DNA of 64,000 bases from an uncultured Pelagibacteraceae bacterium (GTDB taxonomy: Bacteria > Pseudomonadota > Alphaproteobacteria > Pelagibacterales > Pelagibacteraceae), in assembly GCA_902564265.1 (NCBI GenBank), contig CACFAI010000004.1, positions 27,501 through 91,500 on the forward strand, in the 5' to 3' direction. Position numbers and translations under genes: made by a program. The notes below the pieces were generated by a model. It did no database searches. It had not been told where the DNA came from and worked only from the letters and a program-made list of their open reading frames with translations. Below, one piece after another: positions 45,363 through 60,207 of this stretch; position 1 is the first letter of the stretch; each line of letters opens with the position of its first letter.

Positions 45363-46267
45363 TGAATATACAAGAGTTTAAAGTATTTAAAGATCAAAAC
45401 AATTCTAATCTCAAATTTGATTTTTCTCTTAAAAATTTAAATTGGATGAATATTGGTGGATCGGCAAAGGTTTTTTTTAAACCAGAAAACTTAAAAGAGC
45501 TAATAAGCTTTCTTAAAATAACACCTAAATATAAAAAACATATTTTAGGGGCAGGATCTAATCTTTTAATTAGTGAAAATTTGGGGGAAAAAATTTTTAT
45601 TAAGTTGGGCAAAAATTTTAGTAATATATCATTAATTAGTAATAATAAATTAATTGCTGGCTGTTCATCTTTAGATAAAAATGTTTCTGAGTTTGCTTGT
45701 GAAAACGGTTTATCTGGTTTAGAATTTTTGTCCTGTATACCAGGCTCTGTAGGAGGTGGTATTAAAATGAATTCTGGATGTTTTGGGTCTGAATTCAAAG
45801 ACTTTTTAGTTTCAATTCAGGTAGTAGATTTCGAAGGAAAGGTAAGTTCGATTAGAACAAGGGATATTATTTTTGGTTATAGAGAGTGCAATTTGCCTGA
45901 TAATTTGATCTTTTTAAGTGCAACATTTGAATGTAAAAAGAGTAGCAAGGAATTAGTAAGAAAAGAAATTGAAAGATTAAAAAAATTAAAAGAATCATCT
46001 CAACCTCTAAGAGTCAAAACTGGAGGGAGTACTTTTAAAAATCCATTAAAAAACAGTGAAAAGAAAGTTTGGGAACTTATTCGTGAAAGTGTACCTGAAG
46101 ATATTAGTTTTGGAGATGCTAAAATTTCATCTAAACACAGCAATTTCTTTGTTAATTCAAAAAATGCCACTTTTTCTGAAATGAACAAGTTGATTAATTA
46201 TGTAAGAGATGAGGTTAAAAAAAAAACAGGCATATCTTTAGATCTTGAGATAGAAATAATAGAATAG
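45362..46267 (+). CDS. murB: MurB, UDP-N-acetylenolpyruvoylglucosamine reductase
   Basis: A 301-residue FAD enzyme that reduces enolpyruvyl-UDP-GlcNAc to UDP-MurNAc. It has LGAGSNLLIS for FAD, GLSGLEFLSCIPGSVGGGIKMN with the catalytic region, and the TGGSTFKNP segment carrying the active-site serine. The type IIb form, lacking the extra domain of E. coli MurB, fits this length. Confidence 0.93.
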   Translation: MNIQEFKVFKDQNNSNLKFDFSLKNLNWMNIGGSAKVFFKPENLKELISFLKITPKYKKHILGAGSNLLISENLGEKIFIKLGKNFSNISLISNNKLIAGCSSLDKNVSEFACENGLSGLEFLSCIPGSVGGGIKMNSGCFGSEFKDFLVSIQVVDFEGKVSSIRTRDIIFGYRECNLPDNLIFLSATFECKKSSKELVRKEIERLKKLKESSQPLRVKTGGSTFKNPLKNSEKKVWELIRESVPEDISFGDAKISSKHSNFFVNSKNATFSEMNKLINYVRDEVKKKTGISLDLEIEIIE

Positions 46268-47179
46268 ATGAAAAAAAGAATTCTTATTCTTGGAGGTGGT
46301 ATCTCAGGAGAAAGATCTATTAGCCTCAAAACTGCAAAAGCAGTGAGTAATTGTATTAAAAAAAAATATAATTGTAGAATAGTTGAACCTGATGAGAATT
46401 TAACTAAAAATATTGATAGATTTTCTCCTCATGTTGTTTTTAACGCTTTACATGGAAGATTTGGTGAAGATGGTTTCATCCAAACTTATTTAGAGAGCAA
46501 AGGAGTAAGGTACACTCATTCAGGCGTTTTATCTTCTATGATGGCAATGGACAAAGAAATTTCAAAAAAAATATTTATAAAAAATAAAATCTTAACACCA
46601 AAATTTCAAAAAATAAGAACAAATTTAAATAAAAAAGAAGTTATTAAATCATTGAAAAAAAAAATCAAGTTTCCTGTAGTTATCAAACCTATAAACGAAG
46701 GATCAAGTTTAGGTGTTTATATTTGTAATGAAAAAAATATTATTCAAAATTTAAATAAGCTTAAATTTTATGATGAAATTTTAGTAGAGGAATTTATACC
46801 AGGTCGAGAAATTCAAGTTGCAATTCTTGGTAAAAAAAAACTAGGAGCCATAGAGTTAAAACCAAAAAGAAAGTTCTATGATTATAAAGCTAAGTATAGT
46901 TCTAAAGCAAAAACAAAACATATTATTCCAGTAAAAATTAAAAAAAAAGAATATCAGAATGTAATGAACATAGCGCTCAAAGCTCACAAAGTATTAAATT
47001 GCAGGGGCATTACCAGATCTGATTTTAAATTTTATAACGGAAAGTTTTATCTTCTGGAAACTAATACTCAGCCAGGAATGACAAATCTTTCATTAGTTCC
47101 AGAAATAGCATTATATCATGGAATGAACTTCTTTTCATTAATAAATTGGATTATTAAAGATGCTTCAAAAAATAGGTAG
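46268..47179 (+). CDS. ddl: D-alanine-D-alanine ligase
   Basis: A 303-residue ATP-grasp enzyme making D-Ala-D-Ala for MurF. It shows ILGGGISGERSISLKTA, NALHGRFGEDGFIQTYLE, VIKPINEGSSLGV and LLETNTQPGMTNLSLVPE with metal-binding residues. It starts at the base after the murB stop and overlaps ftsQ by 20 bases. Confidence 0.94.
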   Translation: MKKRILILGGGISGERSISLKTAKAVSNCIKKKYNCRIVEPDENLTKNIDRFSPHVVFNALHGRFGEDGFIQTYLESKGVRYTHSGVLSSMMAMDKEISKKIFIKNKILTPKFQKIRTNLNKKEVIKSLKKKIKFPVVIKPINEGSSLGVYICNEKNIIQNLNKLKFYDEILVEEFIPGREIQVAILGKKKLGAIELKPKRKFYDYKAKYSSKAKTKHIIPVKIKKKEYQNVMNIALKAHKVLNCRGITRSDFKFYNGKFYLLETNTQPGMTNLSLVPEIALYHGMNFFSLINWIIKDASKNR

Positions 47180-47837
47180 GAAAAAATATATTTTTTTTTA
47201 TTTAATTATTTTCCTAATTTTATCCTCGATACATAACTCAAATTTTAAATATAACAATTTTTTCTCTATAAAAAAAATAGGTGTGGTTGGGTTGAACAGA
47301 TCTAACAATCTTCTTTTAGAGAAAAAATTTAAAGATTTTGTTGGATATAATATTTTTACTCTGGAAAGGGAGTCATTTCAATTTATTAACTCTATTAATT
47401 TTATAAAAGATTATAACGTAAAAAAGATTTACCCAGATCAGCTTAAAGTTTATTTAGAACCAGCTAAAGCAATCAGTGTAGTGAAACATTTTGATAAACT
47501 AGTAGTATTAGGTAATAATGGAAAAATAATTGATTTAGAAAATTTACCAACAAATGTACCACAAGTCACTGGAACGAATGATATTAAAAAAGTTTTTCAA
47601 ACTTTGAAAATGATCGATAAATCGAATTTTGATATTGGAAACATAAAAAGAATAGAATTTTTTCTAAGTGAGAGGATAGATATTGAATTTAAAAATAAAA
47701 AAAAAATTAGGTTTCCAATAAATTATACAATCGATAACTTAAATTTTGCTCTGAGACTTTTTAATGATGATGAATACAATAAATCAAAAATTTTAGATTT
47801 AAGAATTCCTAATAAGGTAATAACTTATGACCAATAA
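47160..47837 (+). CDS. ftsQ: FtsQ-like divisome protein
   Basis: A 225-residue bitopic protein: N-terminal membrane helix (about residues 10-23), then a POTRA domain starting FSIKKIGVVGLNRSNN, followed by a DPFS-type strand region ending in RIPNKVITYDQ. FtsQ connects early and late divisome proteins. It is shorter than E. coli FtsQ (276). Identity rests on POTRA layout and position between ddl and the ftsA-like gene, which it overlaps by 11 bases. Confidence 0.85.
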   Translation: MLQKIGRKKYIFFYLIIFLILSSIHNSNFKYNNFFSIKKIGVVGLNRSNNLLLEKKFKDFVGYNIFTLERESFQFINSINFIKDYNVKKIYPDQLKVYLEPAKAISVVKHFDKLVVLGNNGKIIDLENLPTNVPQVTGTNDIKKVFQTLKMIDKSNFDIGNIKRIEFFLSERIDIEFKNKKKIRFPINYTIDNLNFALRLFNDDEYNKSKILDLRIPNKVITYDQ

Positions 47838-48531
47838 GGATTCCCAATCTTTTTATTTTGCAATAGTCGGGCATGACCTTCACATAAATTATTTTAGCTC
47901 CGAAGACAACAATTTAGATCATCAAAAAAAATATTTAATGCCAGATAACTTATATAACAATTTAAATTTGACTATTTTAACAAAATTCATTTTAGAAAAA
48001 GTAAAAGATTTTGAAAAAGATGTAGGAAGTTTAATTGAAAAAGTAAACATAATTACAGATGCTAAGTATGATCAATTCTCTTTAAGTTTAAAAAATAAAT
48101 ACAATTCCAATCAAATAAAAAAAGCTGATGTTGTTAGATTAATAAGTGATGCTAAACAACTTATTATAAGAAATAATAGAAACCACCTTATATTGCATAT
48201 ATTAATCGATAAATATGTTATTGATGGCAAAGAATATTTTGAGTTTCAGGAAAATCTTGGCTTTAAAGAATTTATTATAGACGTAAGTTTCATTACTGTT
48301 CAAAATTCGATTGTAAAAACATTAAATAAAATCTTAAAAGATTGTAATATTGAGGTAAAAAAAATAATCAGTCATCAATATTCAAGTAGGTTTGCAGGAA
48401 AAAGTGATTTAAGTCCTTGTATTGCTGGAAAAAAAGTAGTCGATGGTGTTAACCCTTCAGAGGTAATGATGCACAATCCTTATACTAAAAAGCAAGGTTT
48501 ATTTGAAAAAATGTTCAATTTTTTTAGTTAA
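47827..48531 (+). CDS. ftsA: truncated FtsA-like protein (1A half plus SHS2/1C domain, no ATPase half)
   Basis: A 234-residue protein in the ftsA slot. NHLILHILIDKYVIDGKE and DVSFITVQNSIVKTLNKILK (residues 119-171) align with E. coli FtsA EHRVLHVIPQEYAID and HLITCHNDMAKNIVKAV, i.e. the SHS2/1C domain. FYFAIVGHDLHI at residues 9-20 matches the first 1A strands, but the phosphate loop is degenerate. The match ends near E. coli residue 195, just before the second phosphate motif, so domains 2A and 2B are absent. The end, KKQGLFEKMFNFFS, resembles FtsA's amphipathic membrane anchor. No frameshift is visible and only 67 bases separate it from lpxC. Confidence 0.75.
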   Translation: MTNKDSQSFYFAIVGHDLHINYFSSEDNNLDHQKKYLMPDNLYNNLNLTILTKFILEKVKDFEKDVGSLIEKVNIITDAKYDQFSLSLKNKYNSNQIKKADVVRLISDAKQLIIRNNRNHLILHILIDKYVIDGKEYFEFQENLGFKEFIIDVSFITVQNSIVKTLNKILKDCNIEVKKIISHQYSSRFAGKSDLSPCIAGKKVVDGVNPSEVMMHNPYTKKQGLFEKMFNFFS

Positions 48532-48598
48532 ATCTTGTATTGTTTTGTAACATAACTTGTTTTTTCTTTAATTTAACTGATGAATATAAGCTTATCTG

Positions 48599-49519
48599 AT
48601 GTCAATTTTAAAACAAAAAACATTAAAAAAAAAAATCACTTTTGTTGGTGTTGGTCTTCACTCAGGTAGGAAGGTTAACGTTAAGTTAGTTCCTCAGAGA
48701 CCAAATACTGGAATATATTTTAAAAGGACTGATTTATCTTCGAACAATATTATTTATCCAAGCGTTTTTAATGTTTCAAGCGCATCATATTGCACAAAGA
48801 TTTCAAATGAGTATGGAATATCTGTTTCAACTATCGAACATTTGATGGCAGCATTATATGGTAAAGGAGTAGACAATTTGTTAATAGAAATTGACTCAGA
48901 AGAGGTCCCAATACTCGACGGATCTTCAAAAAATTTTGTTGAAGCAATCGAATTAGCAGGTCTAGAAATAAGTGATCAACCAATTAAAATTATAACTATT
49001 GATAAAGAAGTAGTTTACGAGGAGGGTGAAAAATCAATTTCCTTTAAGCCTAGTAAAATAAGTCTAGAAATCGATTTTGAAATAAACTTTAAAAATGAAC
49101 TTATCAAGACTCAAAAAAATAATATCAATATCTATATGGATGATTTATCTGATATGTATAATTCAAGAACATTTTGTTTATACGAGGATATAGAAAAACT
49201 AAAAAACTTAAATTTAGCTAAGGGTGGTTCCTTAGATAATGCAATTGTTGTTAAACAAAACAAAATATTAAATAAAGAAAAACTTAGAAATAAAAAAGAA
49301 TTTGTTAATCACAAAATATTAGATTGTCTTGGAGACCTCTACTTGTCAGGTTTCAAAATGGTTGGCAAAATCACATCTTGTCAAGGCGGACATAATATTA
49401 CCAATCAAGGCTTAAGAAAATTGCTTAGTAAAAATGAAAATTTCTCAATAATTGAGCTAAAAGAAAAAAATATTCCGCATTCCTTTTTGAACAAGAATAT
49501 TCTAAAATCTATCGCATAA
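48599..49519 (+). CDS. lpxC: LpxC, UDP-3-O-acyl-GlcNAc deacetylase
   Basis: A 306-residue zinc enzyme for the committed lipid A step. Zinc and catalytic ligands are visible: TIEHLMAALYG, HKILDCLGDLYLSG and GGHNITNQ, plus EVPILDGSS. Presence implies LPS, in line with the surface glycan region. It is at the usual place at the end of the dcw cluster, but ftsZ, which normally precedes it, is not there. Confidence 0.95.
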   Translation: MSILKQKTLKKKITFVGVGLHSGRKVNVKLVPQRPNTGIYFKRTDLSSNNIIYPSVFNVSSASYCTKISNEYGISVSTIEHLMAALYGKGVDNLLIEIDSEEVPILDGSSKNFVEAIELAGLEISDQPIKIITIDKEVVYEEGEKSISFKPSKISLEIDFEINFKNELIKTQKNNINIYMDDLSDMYNSRTFCLYEDIEKLKNLNLAKGGSLDNAIVVKQNKILNKEKLRNKKEFVNHKILDCLGDLYLSGFKMVGKITSCQGGHNITNQGLRKLLSKNENFSIIELKEKNIPHSFLNKNILKSIA

Positions 49520-49555
49520 GACTAATTTTATAATTTATCTTAAAGTTACTTACTT

Positions 49556-54094
<4,539 letters not shown>

Positions 54095-54098
<4 letters not shown>

Positions 54099-56122
54099 TT
54101 TAATCTCTTTTGATATCTGATCCATCCCGGGCTTCTGAAATTCTCATTATCATTATCTATATCTTGATTAAATTCAAAATCTTGATTGTCTACTTCTAAA
54201 TTGTTATTTTTTTCAATGAATTTTTCTGGAAGCTCATCTAAAAATCTTGATGACAGACTATCTATCCAATCACCTTGATAAAATCTATTTAAAGAAAAGG
54301 ATATAAAGCTTAAATCTTTTGCTCTCGTTATACCTACATAAGCAAGACGTCTTTCCTCTTCTAAACCTTTTTGACCTTCTTCATCTATAGATTTTTGGTG
54401 AGGAAACATACCTTCCTCCCAACAAGGCAGAAACACGGCGTCAAATTCCAAACCTTTTGATGCATGCATGGTCATTAAATTTATCTTCTCACCTTCCCAT
54501 TGTTGATCAATAGAGGTTGCTAAAGAAACATGCTCAAGAAAACTTTCTAAATTATCAAATTCTTTCATTGCACTTAAAAGTTCTTTAATATTTTCAAGTC
54601 TGTTTTCATTTTCTAAATCTTTTTTATCTTTTAAGGAGGCGGAATAACCAGATTCATCTAATATGACTTGTAAGAGTTTGACATGATTTATCTTCTTAGT
54701 TGCGTGATCATTTCTCCATTTCTTGACCATATTTAAAAATGATAAAAGTCCTAATTTAGTCTTAGGTTTAATTAAATTTTGATCAATTAAATTTTGTGAG
54801 GCGGTTTCGAGTGATAGGTTATTTTTTTTTGCATATTCATTTATTTGTTTTAATGAACTTTCCCCTATAGATCTTTTAGGGACGTTTACTATTCTTTCAA
54901 AAGCAAGATCATCTTTCTCATGTTGAATGATACGTAAATAGGAAATACAATTTTTAATTTCAGCCCTTTCGTAGAATTTGGTCCCACCTAGGATCCTGTA
55001 TGGAAGGCCTATCTTTAAAAATCTTTCCTCAAATTCCCTTGTTTGGAATATTGCCCTTACAAGAATAGCAATGTTATTATATGAATATTTTTTTTTAAGC
55101 TGTTCAATTATATCCGATACACCAACAGCTTCATCCTTACCATTTCTAAAACAGTTTAATTTAATTTTCTCACCTTCTGTTTTATTGGAATTTAATTTTT
55201 TTCCTAATCTATTTTCATTATGTGAAATTAAATGAGACGCTACATTTAGAATGTTTTGGGTTGATCGATAATTATCTTCAAGTCGTATTATTTTTGTATT
55301 CTTGTACACCTTATCAAATTCCAAAAAATTTTTTATTTCCGCACCTCTCCAACTGTAAATCGATTGATCATCATCTCCAACACAGCAAATATTATTATGC
55401 AACAATGTTAGATGTTTTAGCCATTTACTTTGTATATAATTTGTGTCTTGGTATTCATCTACTAAAATATATTTAAATTTTTTTGAATAAATTTTATTTA
55501 TATCTGGATTTTCCTCAAAAATTTTAACACAATGGAGAATTAAATCTCCAAAATCGCATGCATTAAGACCAGTAAGCTTTTCTTGATATACTTTGTAAAC
55601 CTCTAACATATTTTTTTCTAAAATCTGTCCTCTAGGAATTTTAACATTTTTTGGATACCACCCAGAATTTTTCCATTTATTAATCAAAGCTAATATAAAA
55701 TTTGGAGAAATTTTTTTGATATCAATATTATTACTTTTACAAATATTCTTAATTAATCTTTGCTGATCGTCTTGATCTATTATTGTGAAATTTTGAGTTA
55801 GATTGACTGCTTTGGCATGTTTTCTTAATATTTTTGCACAAATGGAATGAAAAGTTCCAAGCCATGGTAATCCAACCGCCTTCTTTTTAAGTATAAAACC
55901 AATTCTATTTTGCATTTCTCTTGCTGCTTTATTTGTGAAAGTAACAGCTAGTATTTCGTTCGGAAAAGCGAGATTTTTTTCAACAATATTGGCAATTCTT
56001 GACGTAATGACCTTTGTTTTTCCTGAACCAGCTCCAGCAACAATTAAGAGCGGTCCCGATGTATGCAAAACTGCCTCTTTTTGAAAATTATTTAATTTTT
56101 CTAGATATTCGGAGTTTATCAT
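54095..56122 (-). CDS. UvrD/PcrA/Rep-type DNA helicase (SF1)
   Basis: A 675-residue helicase, slightly shorter than E. coli UvrD (720). It has LNNFQKEAVLHTSGPLLIVAGAGSGKTKV (Q motif and Walker A), LVDEYQDTN (Walker B), DDDQSIYSWRGAE, DNYRSTQNIL, LMTMHASKGLEFDAVFLP and EERRLAYVGITRAK. SF1 helicases of this type act in excision repair, mismatch repair or removal of RecA filaments. It overlaps the peptidase downstream in an ATGA. Whether it is UvrD or PcrA is not decidable. Confidence 0.93.
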
Positions 56123-56157
56123 TTATTTAAAATCTTTATAAGTCATTTTATACGATA

Positions 56158-57723
56158 ATGAAAAAATTTAAAATTCAATCATTCTTTCAAAAAAATTTTT
56201 TTAAGAAAAATATACTAAATAAAATATTTAGTAAATTTATCACATTATTCAATGCAACTAAAAGCACATGGAGGATTAGTCTCAATCAATTTAAGAAAAA
56301 AAACATTGAAAATTATATTATTGACAAATTTCAACTAAATTATGCTCTATTTGCACTAAGTATAGTTTTCTTTCTATATCTTGTTTATCTCTCAATTCCA
56401 GGAATCATAATGAATGAAACTATTCAAAATGAGCTAGAAGAAAAATTAAAAAAAGAATACAACTTAGACTTTGCACTTAGTCCTGATATTAATTATTCGA
56501 TTCTGCCAAAACCCCATTATGTCGTAAACGATGTTGTAATATTTACCGATAAGATGGGTTATCAGAAAGAGTTTAGTCAGATAAAAAAATTAAAAATTTT
56601 TATTAATCAAAATAATTTTTTCAAAATGAATAATGTTATTAAAAAAATTGAAATAAAAAATGCTAATTTTTTTATTGAAAAATCTGATTTTAACTTCATT
56701 GATAATTTTTTAAATAATAGATTTTCAAAGAATTCAATTAAGGTTTCAAAAAGCAAAATTTTTTATAAAAGCGATGAAGGTCAGATTGTTTCATTTTTTA
56801 CTCTTGAAAATATTTTGATTTTTTACGATGAATTAAAGAAAGAAAATTCCTTAACTTCCAAAGGAAAAATTTTTAATATACCATTCACTTTTGATTGGAA
56901 ACATGATGAAATCTCAAAAGAAAAAATTACTAAAGCTAAGTTTAATCTTCTAAAACTTAGTTTTTTAAATAAATCAAAAGAAGGTGAAAAAACTAAAAAT
57001 TTAAAAATAAATTTTAAAAGATCTAAATTAAACACCGATTATTTTCTTAAAGAAGACTCTGTCATCTTAGAGTCTAAAAATTCATTTCTTGGCACAAACA
57101 AGTTTAACTACAGTGGGAAAATAAATTTAGATCCATTTGATTTTAAAATTAAGTCAGAAATTCAAAGAATTGACTTAAAAAAAATTTTACCAAATGAGAA
57201 TTTATTAAATGAAATTTTTTCTCAAGAATTCTTATTAAATGAAAATTTTAACGGAAGATTTACTATTCAAAGTAATAATTTAAATAATGGAAACTTTTTC
57301 AATGAAATCTTGATAAACTCAAATTACGTAGGAGAAAAAATTGAATTAAGCAATTCAAAATTAATTAACAAAAAAATTGGAAGTTTAAATTTAGATTACG
57401 GAAATATCTATCTTGAAGAAAGTGACATACTTTTTAAAGGAAAATTTAATTTTGAGATTTTTGATAAAAAGAGATTTTATAGAAAGTTTTCAGTTTCAAA
57501 AAAAAACCAAAAGGATATAGATAAATTTTATTTTGGATTAATTTATAATTTTTCAAATCGTAATGCTAAAATATTTTTTATGTCATTGGATGAAGATAAA
57601 CAAGATACAAATGATAATCTTGATAATTTAATCTATAGTTTTAATAATAATTCTATTACAATAAATAATTGGATTAGTTTAAGAAGCTTTGTTAATAAAA
57701 TTTTATCCAGTTATTCCGGATAA
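56158..57723 (+). CDS. AsmA-like protein
   Basis: A 521-residue protein with a cationic N-terminus, one membrane helix (about residues 60-85, LFALSIVFFLYLVYLSIPGIIM), then a long periplasmic part. The start of that part, QNELEEKLKKEYNLDFALSPDINYSILPKPHYVVNDVVI, matches the AsmA N-terminal pattern. The rest is beta-strand rich and low in cysteine. AsmA-like proteins bridge inner and outer membranes and affect lipid or LPS transport. The 3' end overlaps fumC by 13 bases. Identity is moderate. Confidence 0.6.
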   Translation: MKKFKIQSFFQKNFFKKNILNKIFSKFITLFNATKSTWRISLNQFKKKNIENYIIDKFQLNYALFALSIVFFLYLVYLSIPGIIMNETIQNELEEKLKKEYNLDFALSPDINYSILPKPHYVVNDVVIFTDKMGYQKEFSQIKKLKIFINQNNFFKMNNVIKKIEIKNANFFIEKSDFNFIDNFLNNRFSKNSIKVSKSKIFYKSDEGQIVSFFTLENILIFYDELKKENSLTSKGKIFNIPFTFDWKHDEISKEKITKAKFNLLKLSFLNKSKEGEKTKNLKINFKRSKLNTDYFLKEDSVILESKNSFLGTNKFNYSGKINLDPFDFKIKSEIQRIDLKKILPNENLLNEIFSQEFLLNENFNGRFTIQSNNLNNGNFFNEILINSNYVGEKIELSNSKLINKKIGSLNLDYGNIYLEESDILFKGKFNFEIFDKKRFYRKFSVSKKNQKDIDKFYFGLIYNFSNRNAKIFFMSLDEDKQDTNDNLDNLIYSFNNNSITINNWISLRSFVNKILSSYSG

Positions 57724-59099
57724 GTCATCTTTTTTGGATCGACAATTTTATCAAACTCTTTCTCAGAAATAAGACCGGTTTTTGTAGCTTCAAACTTAAG
57801 TGTAGTTTTATTTTTAAGTGCTGATTTTGCAATTTTAGCTGCATTGTCGTACCCTATCTTAGGAGCTAAGGCTGTTACCAGCATTAAAGAATTTTTTAAG
57901 TCATCATTTATTTTTTTTAAATCAGCCCTAATACCTTTAATGCAAAATTGTGAAAAATTTTTTGAACTATCTGATAAAAGATCTATAGATTGAAGTATAT
58001 TATGTGCGATGAGAGGTTTAAAAACATTTAACTCAAATTGTCCTTGAGAACCTGCTAGTGTTATACCTGTGTGATTACCAATAACTTTTACACATACCAT
58101 AGTTACAGCTTCACATTGAGTTGGGTTTACTTTTCCTGGCATTATTGAAGAGCCTGGTTCATTTGCAGGTAATATTAATTCCCCATAACCTGCTCTAGGA
58201 CCTGAACCTAAAAAACGGATATCATTTGCAATTTTCATTAGGCAAACTGCAGTAGTGTTTAAAGTGCCTGAAAAATTTACCACTGCATCATGCGCTGCAA
58301 GAGCAGCAAATTTATTTTTCGCAGGATAAAATTTTATTTTTGTTATTTTGCTTATCTCTTTACAAATTTTTGTGTCAAAATTCTTTTTTGAATTAATTCC
58401 TGTACCGACTGCGGTTCCACCTTGAGCAAGATAGTAGATTTCTTTCAATGAAGTTTCAATTCTTAAAATACAATCGTTTAATTGTGAATAATAGCCAGAA
58501 AATTCTTGTCCTAAAGTCAGAGGCGTTGCATCTTGAAGATGCGTCCTACCTACCTTAACAATATTTTTAAATTTTTTAATTTTTGCTTTTAATTCCTTGC
58601 TAAGACTTTTCAAAGAAGGGAGTAATTTTTTTTTTGTCTCCATAGCGATCGCAATATGCATTGCTGTGGGAAAAACATCATTAGTTGATTGTGATTTGTT
58701 GACATGATCATTAGGATGAACTGGTTTTTTAGAGCCCATTTTCCCACCTAATATTTGAATTGCTCTATTTGCTACTACCTCATTAACATTCATGTTTGTT
58801 TGTGTCCCAGATCCTGTTTGCCAAACTTTCAACGGGAAATTTCCGTCAAGTTTACCTGAAATTATTTCTTTCGAAGCTCTTTCAATTGCATTACAAATTT
58901 TAGAATCAATTTGTTTATTTTTTTTATGTACGTAAGCAGCGGCAAGTTTTACAGTAGCAATAGCATTTATAAGTGTTTTACTTACTAATATTTTTCCTAT
59001 ATCAAAGAATTTTTTAGATCTCTCCGTTGAGGCGCCCCAATATTTATCATCAGAAACGTTAATGGTTCCCATACTGTCGTTTTCTTTTCTAAATTTCAT
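57711..59099 (-). CDS. fumC: fumarate hydratase class II
   Basis: A 462-residue enzyme that hydrates fumarate to L-malate in the TCA cycle. The family signature is GSSIMPGKVNPTQCE. Also seen are KVWQTGSGTQTNMNVNEV, HPNDHVNKSQSTNDVFPTA and GRTHLQDATPLTLGQEFSGY, which supply active-site residues. It is the iron-independent class II form, as expected for cells with limited iron. Divergent from the MazG-like gene. Confidence 0.95.
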   Translation of the reverse strand: MKFRKENDSMGTINVSDDKYWGASTERSKKFFDIGKILVSKTLINAIATVKLAAAYVHKKNKQIDSKICNAIERASKEIISGKLDGNFPLKVWQTGSGTQTNMNVNEVVANRAIQILGGKMGSKKPVHPNDHVNKSQSTNDVFPTAMHIAIAMETKKKLLPSLKSLSKELKAKIKKFKNIVKVGRTHLQDATPLTLGQEFSGYYSQLNDCILRIETSLKEIYYLAQGGTAVGTGINSKKNFDTKICKEISKITKIKFYPAKNKFAALAAHDAVVNFSGTLNTTAVCLMKIANDIRFLGSGPRAGYGELILPANEPGSSIMPGKVNPTQCEAVTMVCVKVIGNHTGITLAGSQGQFELNVFKPLIAHNILQSIDLLSDSSKNFSQFCIKGIRADLKKINDDLKNSLMLVTALAPKIGYDNAAKIAKSALKNKTTLKFEATKTGLISEKEFDKIVDPKKMTYPE

Positions 59100-59156
59100 T
59101 TGGATAATGTATTAGATATTATACATTAAAAGCTATTAGAATCATATAGGAGCATT

Positions 59157-59528
59157 ATGACAAATTTTGAAAAAGTAGGTTTATTTATGAAAACATTTGG
59201 CCAAGAAGTAAAAACAAATGCTAGTTTTTCTACAGACAAGATTAATAAATTAAGAATTGATCTTATTGAGGAGGAGCTTGGAGAACTTAAAGATGCAATA
59301 AACAATAAAGATCTAAAAGAAACAATAGATGCTTTAACTGATATTCTTTATGTTACATATGGTGCGGGACACGCATTCGGGGTTAATTTAGACAAATGTT
59401 TCGAGGAAGTTCAAAATTCTAATATGAGTAAGTTAGGTGAAGATGGCAAACCCATATATAATGAGAATGGTAAAGTAATGAAAGGTCCTAATTATTTTAA
59501 ACCTAATTTAAATAAGTTTTTAAAATAA
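59157..59528 (+). CDS. MazG/HisE-like nucleotide pyrophosphohydrolase
   Basis: A 123-residue all-alpha protein with the metal-binding motif set EEELGELKDA (about residues 40-49) and DALTDILYVTYG, typical of the MazG/PRA-PH fold that cleaves nucleotide triphosphates or phosphoribosyl-ATP. Similar short proteins occur in phages and alphaproteobacteria. A ribosome site TAGGAG is seven bases upstream of the ATG. The substrate is unknown. Confidence 0.75.
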   Translation: MTNFEKVGLFMKTFGQEVKTNASFSTDKINKLRIDLIEEELGELKDAINNKDLKETIDALTDILYVTYGAGHAFGVNLDKCFEEVQNSNMSKLGEDGKPIYNENGKVMKGPNYFKPNLNKFLK

Positions 59529-59529
59529 A

Positions 59530-60207
59530 TTAAATCTTTTTAAACAACACATCTTGGTAATGTAGCGTTGGAAAAATAAATTTTTTACAAATTTTGAAAT
59601 TTCGTTTTGAAAGTAATTTAATAATGTCTTTGAAATTGTTATTTTTATAATGATTTCCGAATTGATTTTCAAGTAGAATAAATGGAATTTCATTTAGTTT
59701 TATCTGAGATCCCTCGATAACATTCATTTCAAAACCCTCTACATCAATCTTTAGAAGTGCTTTTTGCAAACTAATATTCTCAAAAATCTTATCTACTGTG
59801 TTAGTTTGAATTTCATATTCGCTTTCAAAATTCGGTCTTGAAAATGTTAAAAAATTTTTAATTTTAAGGTATAATGATTTTTCATTAATTTCTGCTAAAG
59901 ATGATGTCATACTGAGTTTATTTATCTTCAATTTTTTATTTGTAATTTCTTTATCCATCGCAAAATTGAATAATGTAATCTTTTCATTTTTTGAAAATTT
60001 GTCGTTTAGCTCATTAAAGATATTCTTTTGAGGCTCAAACGCATAAAAAGAATTTACTTTCTCAATTTTAAGCATATTTTCAAGAAATTCACCCTTATGA
60101 GCACCAATATCAATTATCTTTTCAATATCCAATTCATTTAAGTATCGGAAAATTCTCTTGTGATGAAAATTACTTATAGGATTAAATATTTTTTCAATTA
60201 GAGCCAT
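59530..60207 (-). CDS. FkbM family methyltransferase
   Basis: A 225-residue enzyme from ATG 60207, the only plausible in-frame Met; a start at 60243 would run through the ssrA terminator. FkbM-type features: IIDIGAHKGEFLENML (SAM loop), FYAFEPQKNIFNEL, the TNTVDKIF strand, ALLKIDVEGFEMNVIEG and FILLENQFG. FkbM methyltransferases modify sugars and lipids at O positions. The ATG begins one base after the nine-T tract of the terminator, leaving no normal leader. Confidence 0.8.
   Translation of the reverse strand: MALIEKIFNPISNFHHKRIFRYLNELDIEKIIDIGAHKGEFLENMLKIEKVNSFYAFEPQKNIFNELNDKFSKNEKITLFNFAMDKEITNKKLKINKLSMTSSLAEINEKSLYLKIKNFLTFSRPNFESEYEIQTNTVDKIFENISLQKALLKIDVEGFEMNVIEGSQIKLNEIPFILLENQFGNHYKNNNFKDIIKLLSKRNFKICKKFIFPTLHYQDVLFKKI

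Noticed and set aside
45394-45798. 134-codon minus-strand ORF inside murB
   Set aside because: It is a frame shadow of a conserved gene, with no recognisable domain or ribosome site.
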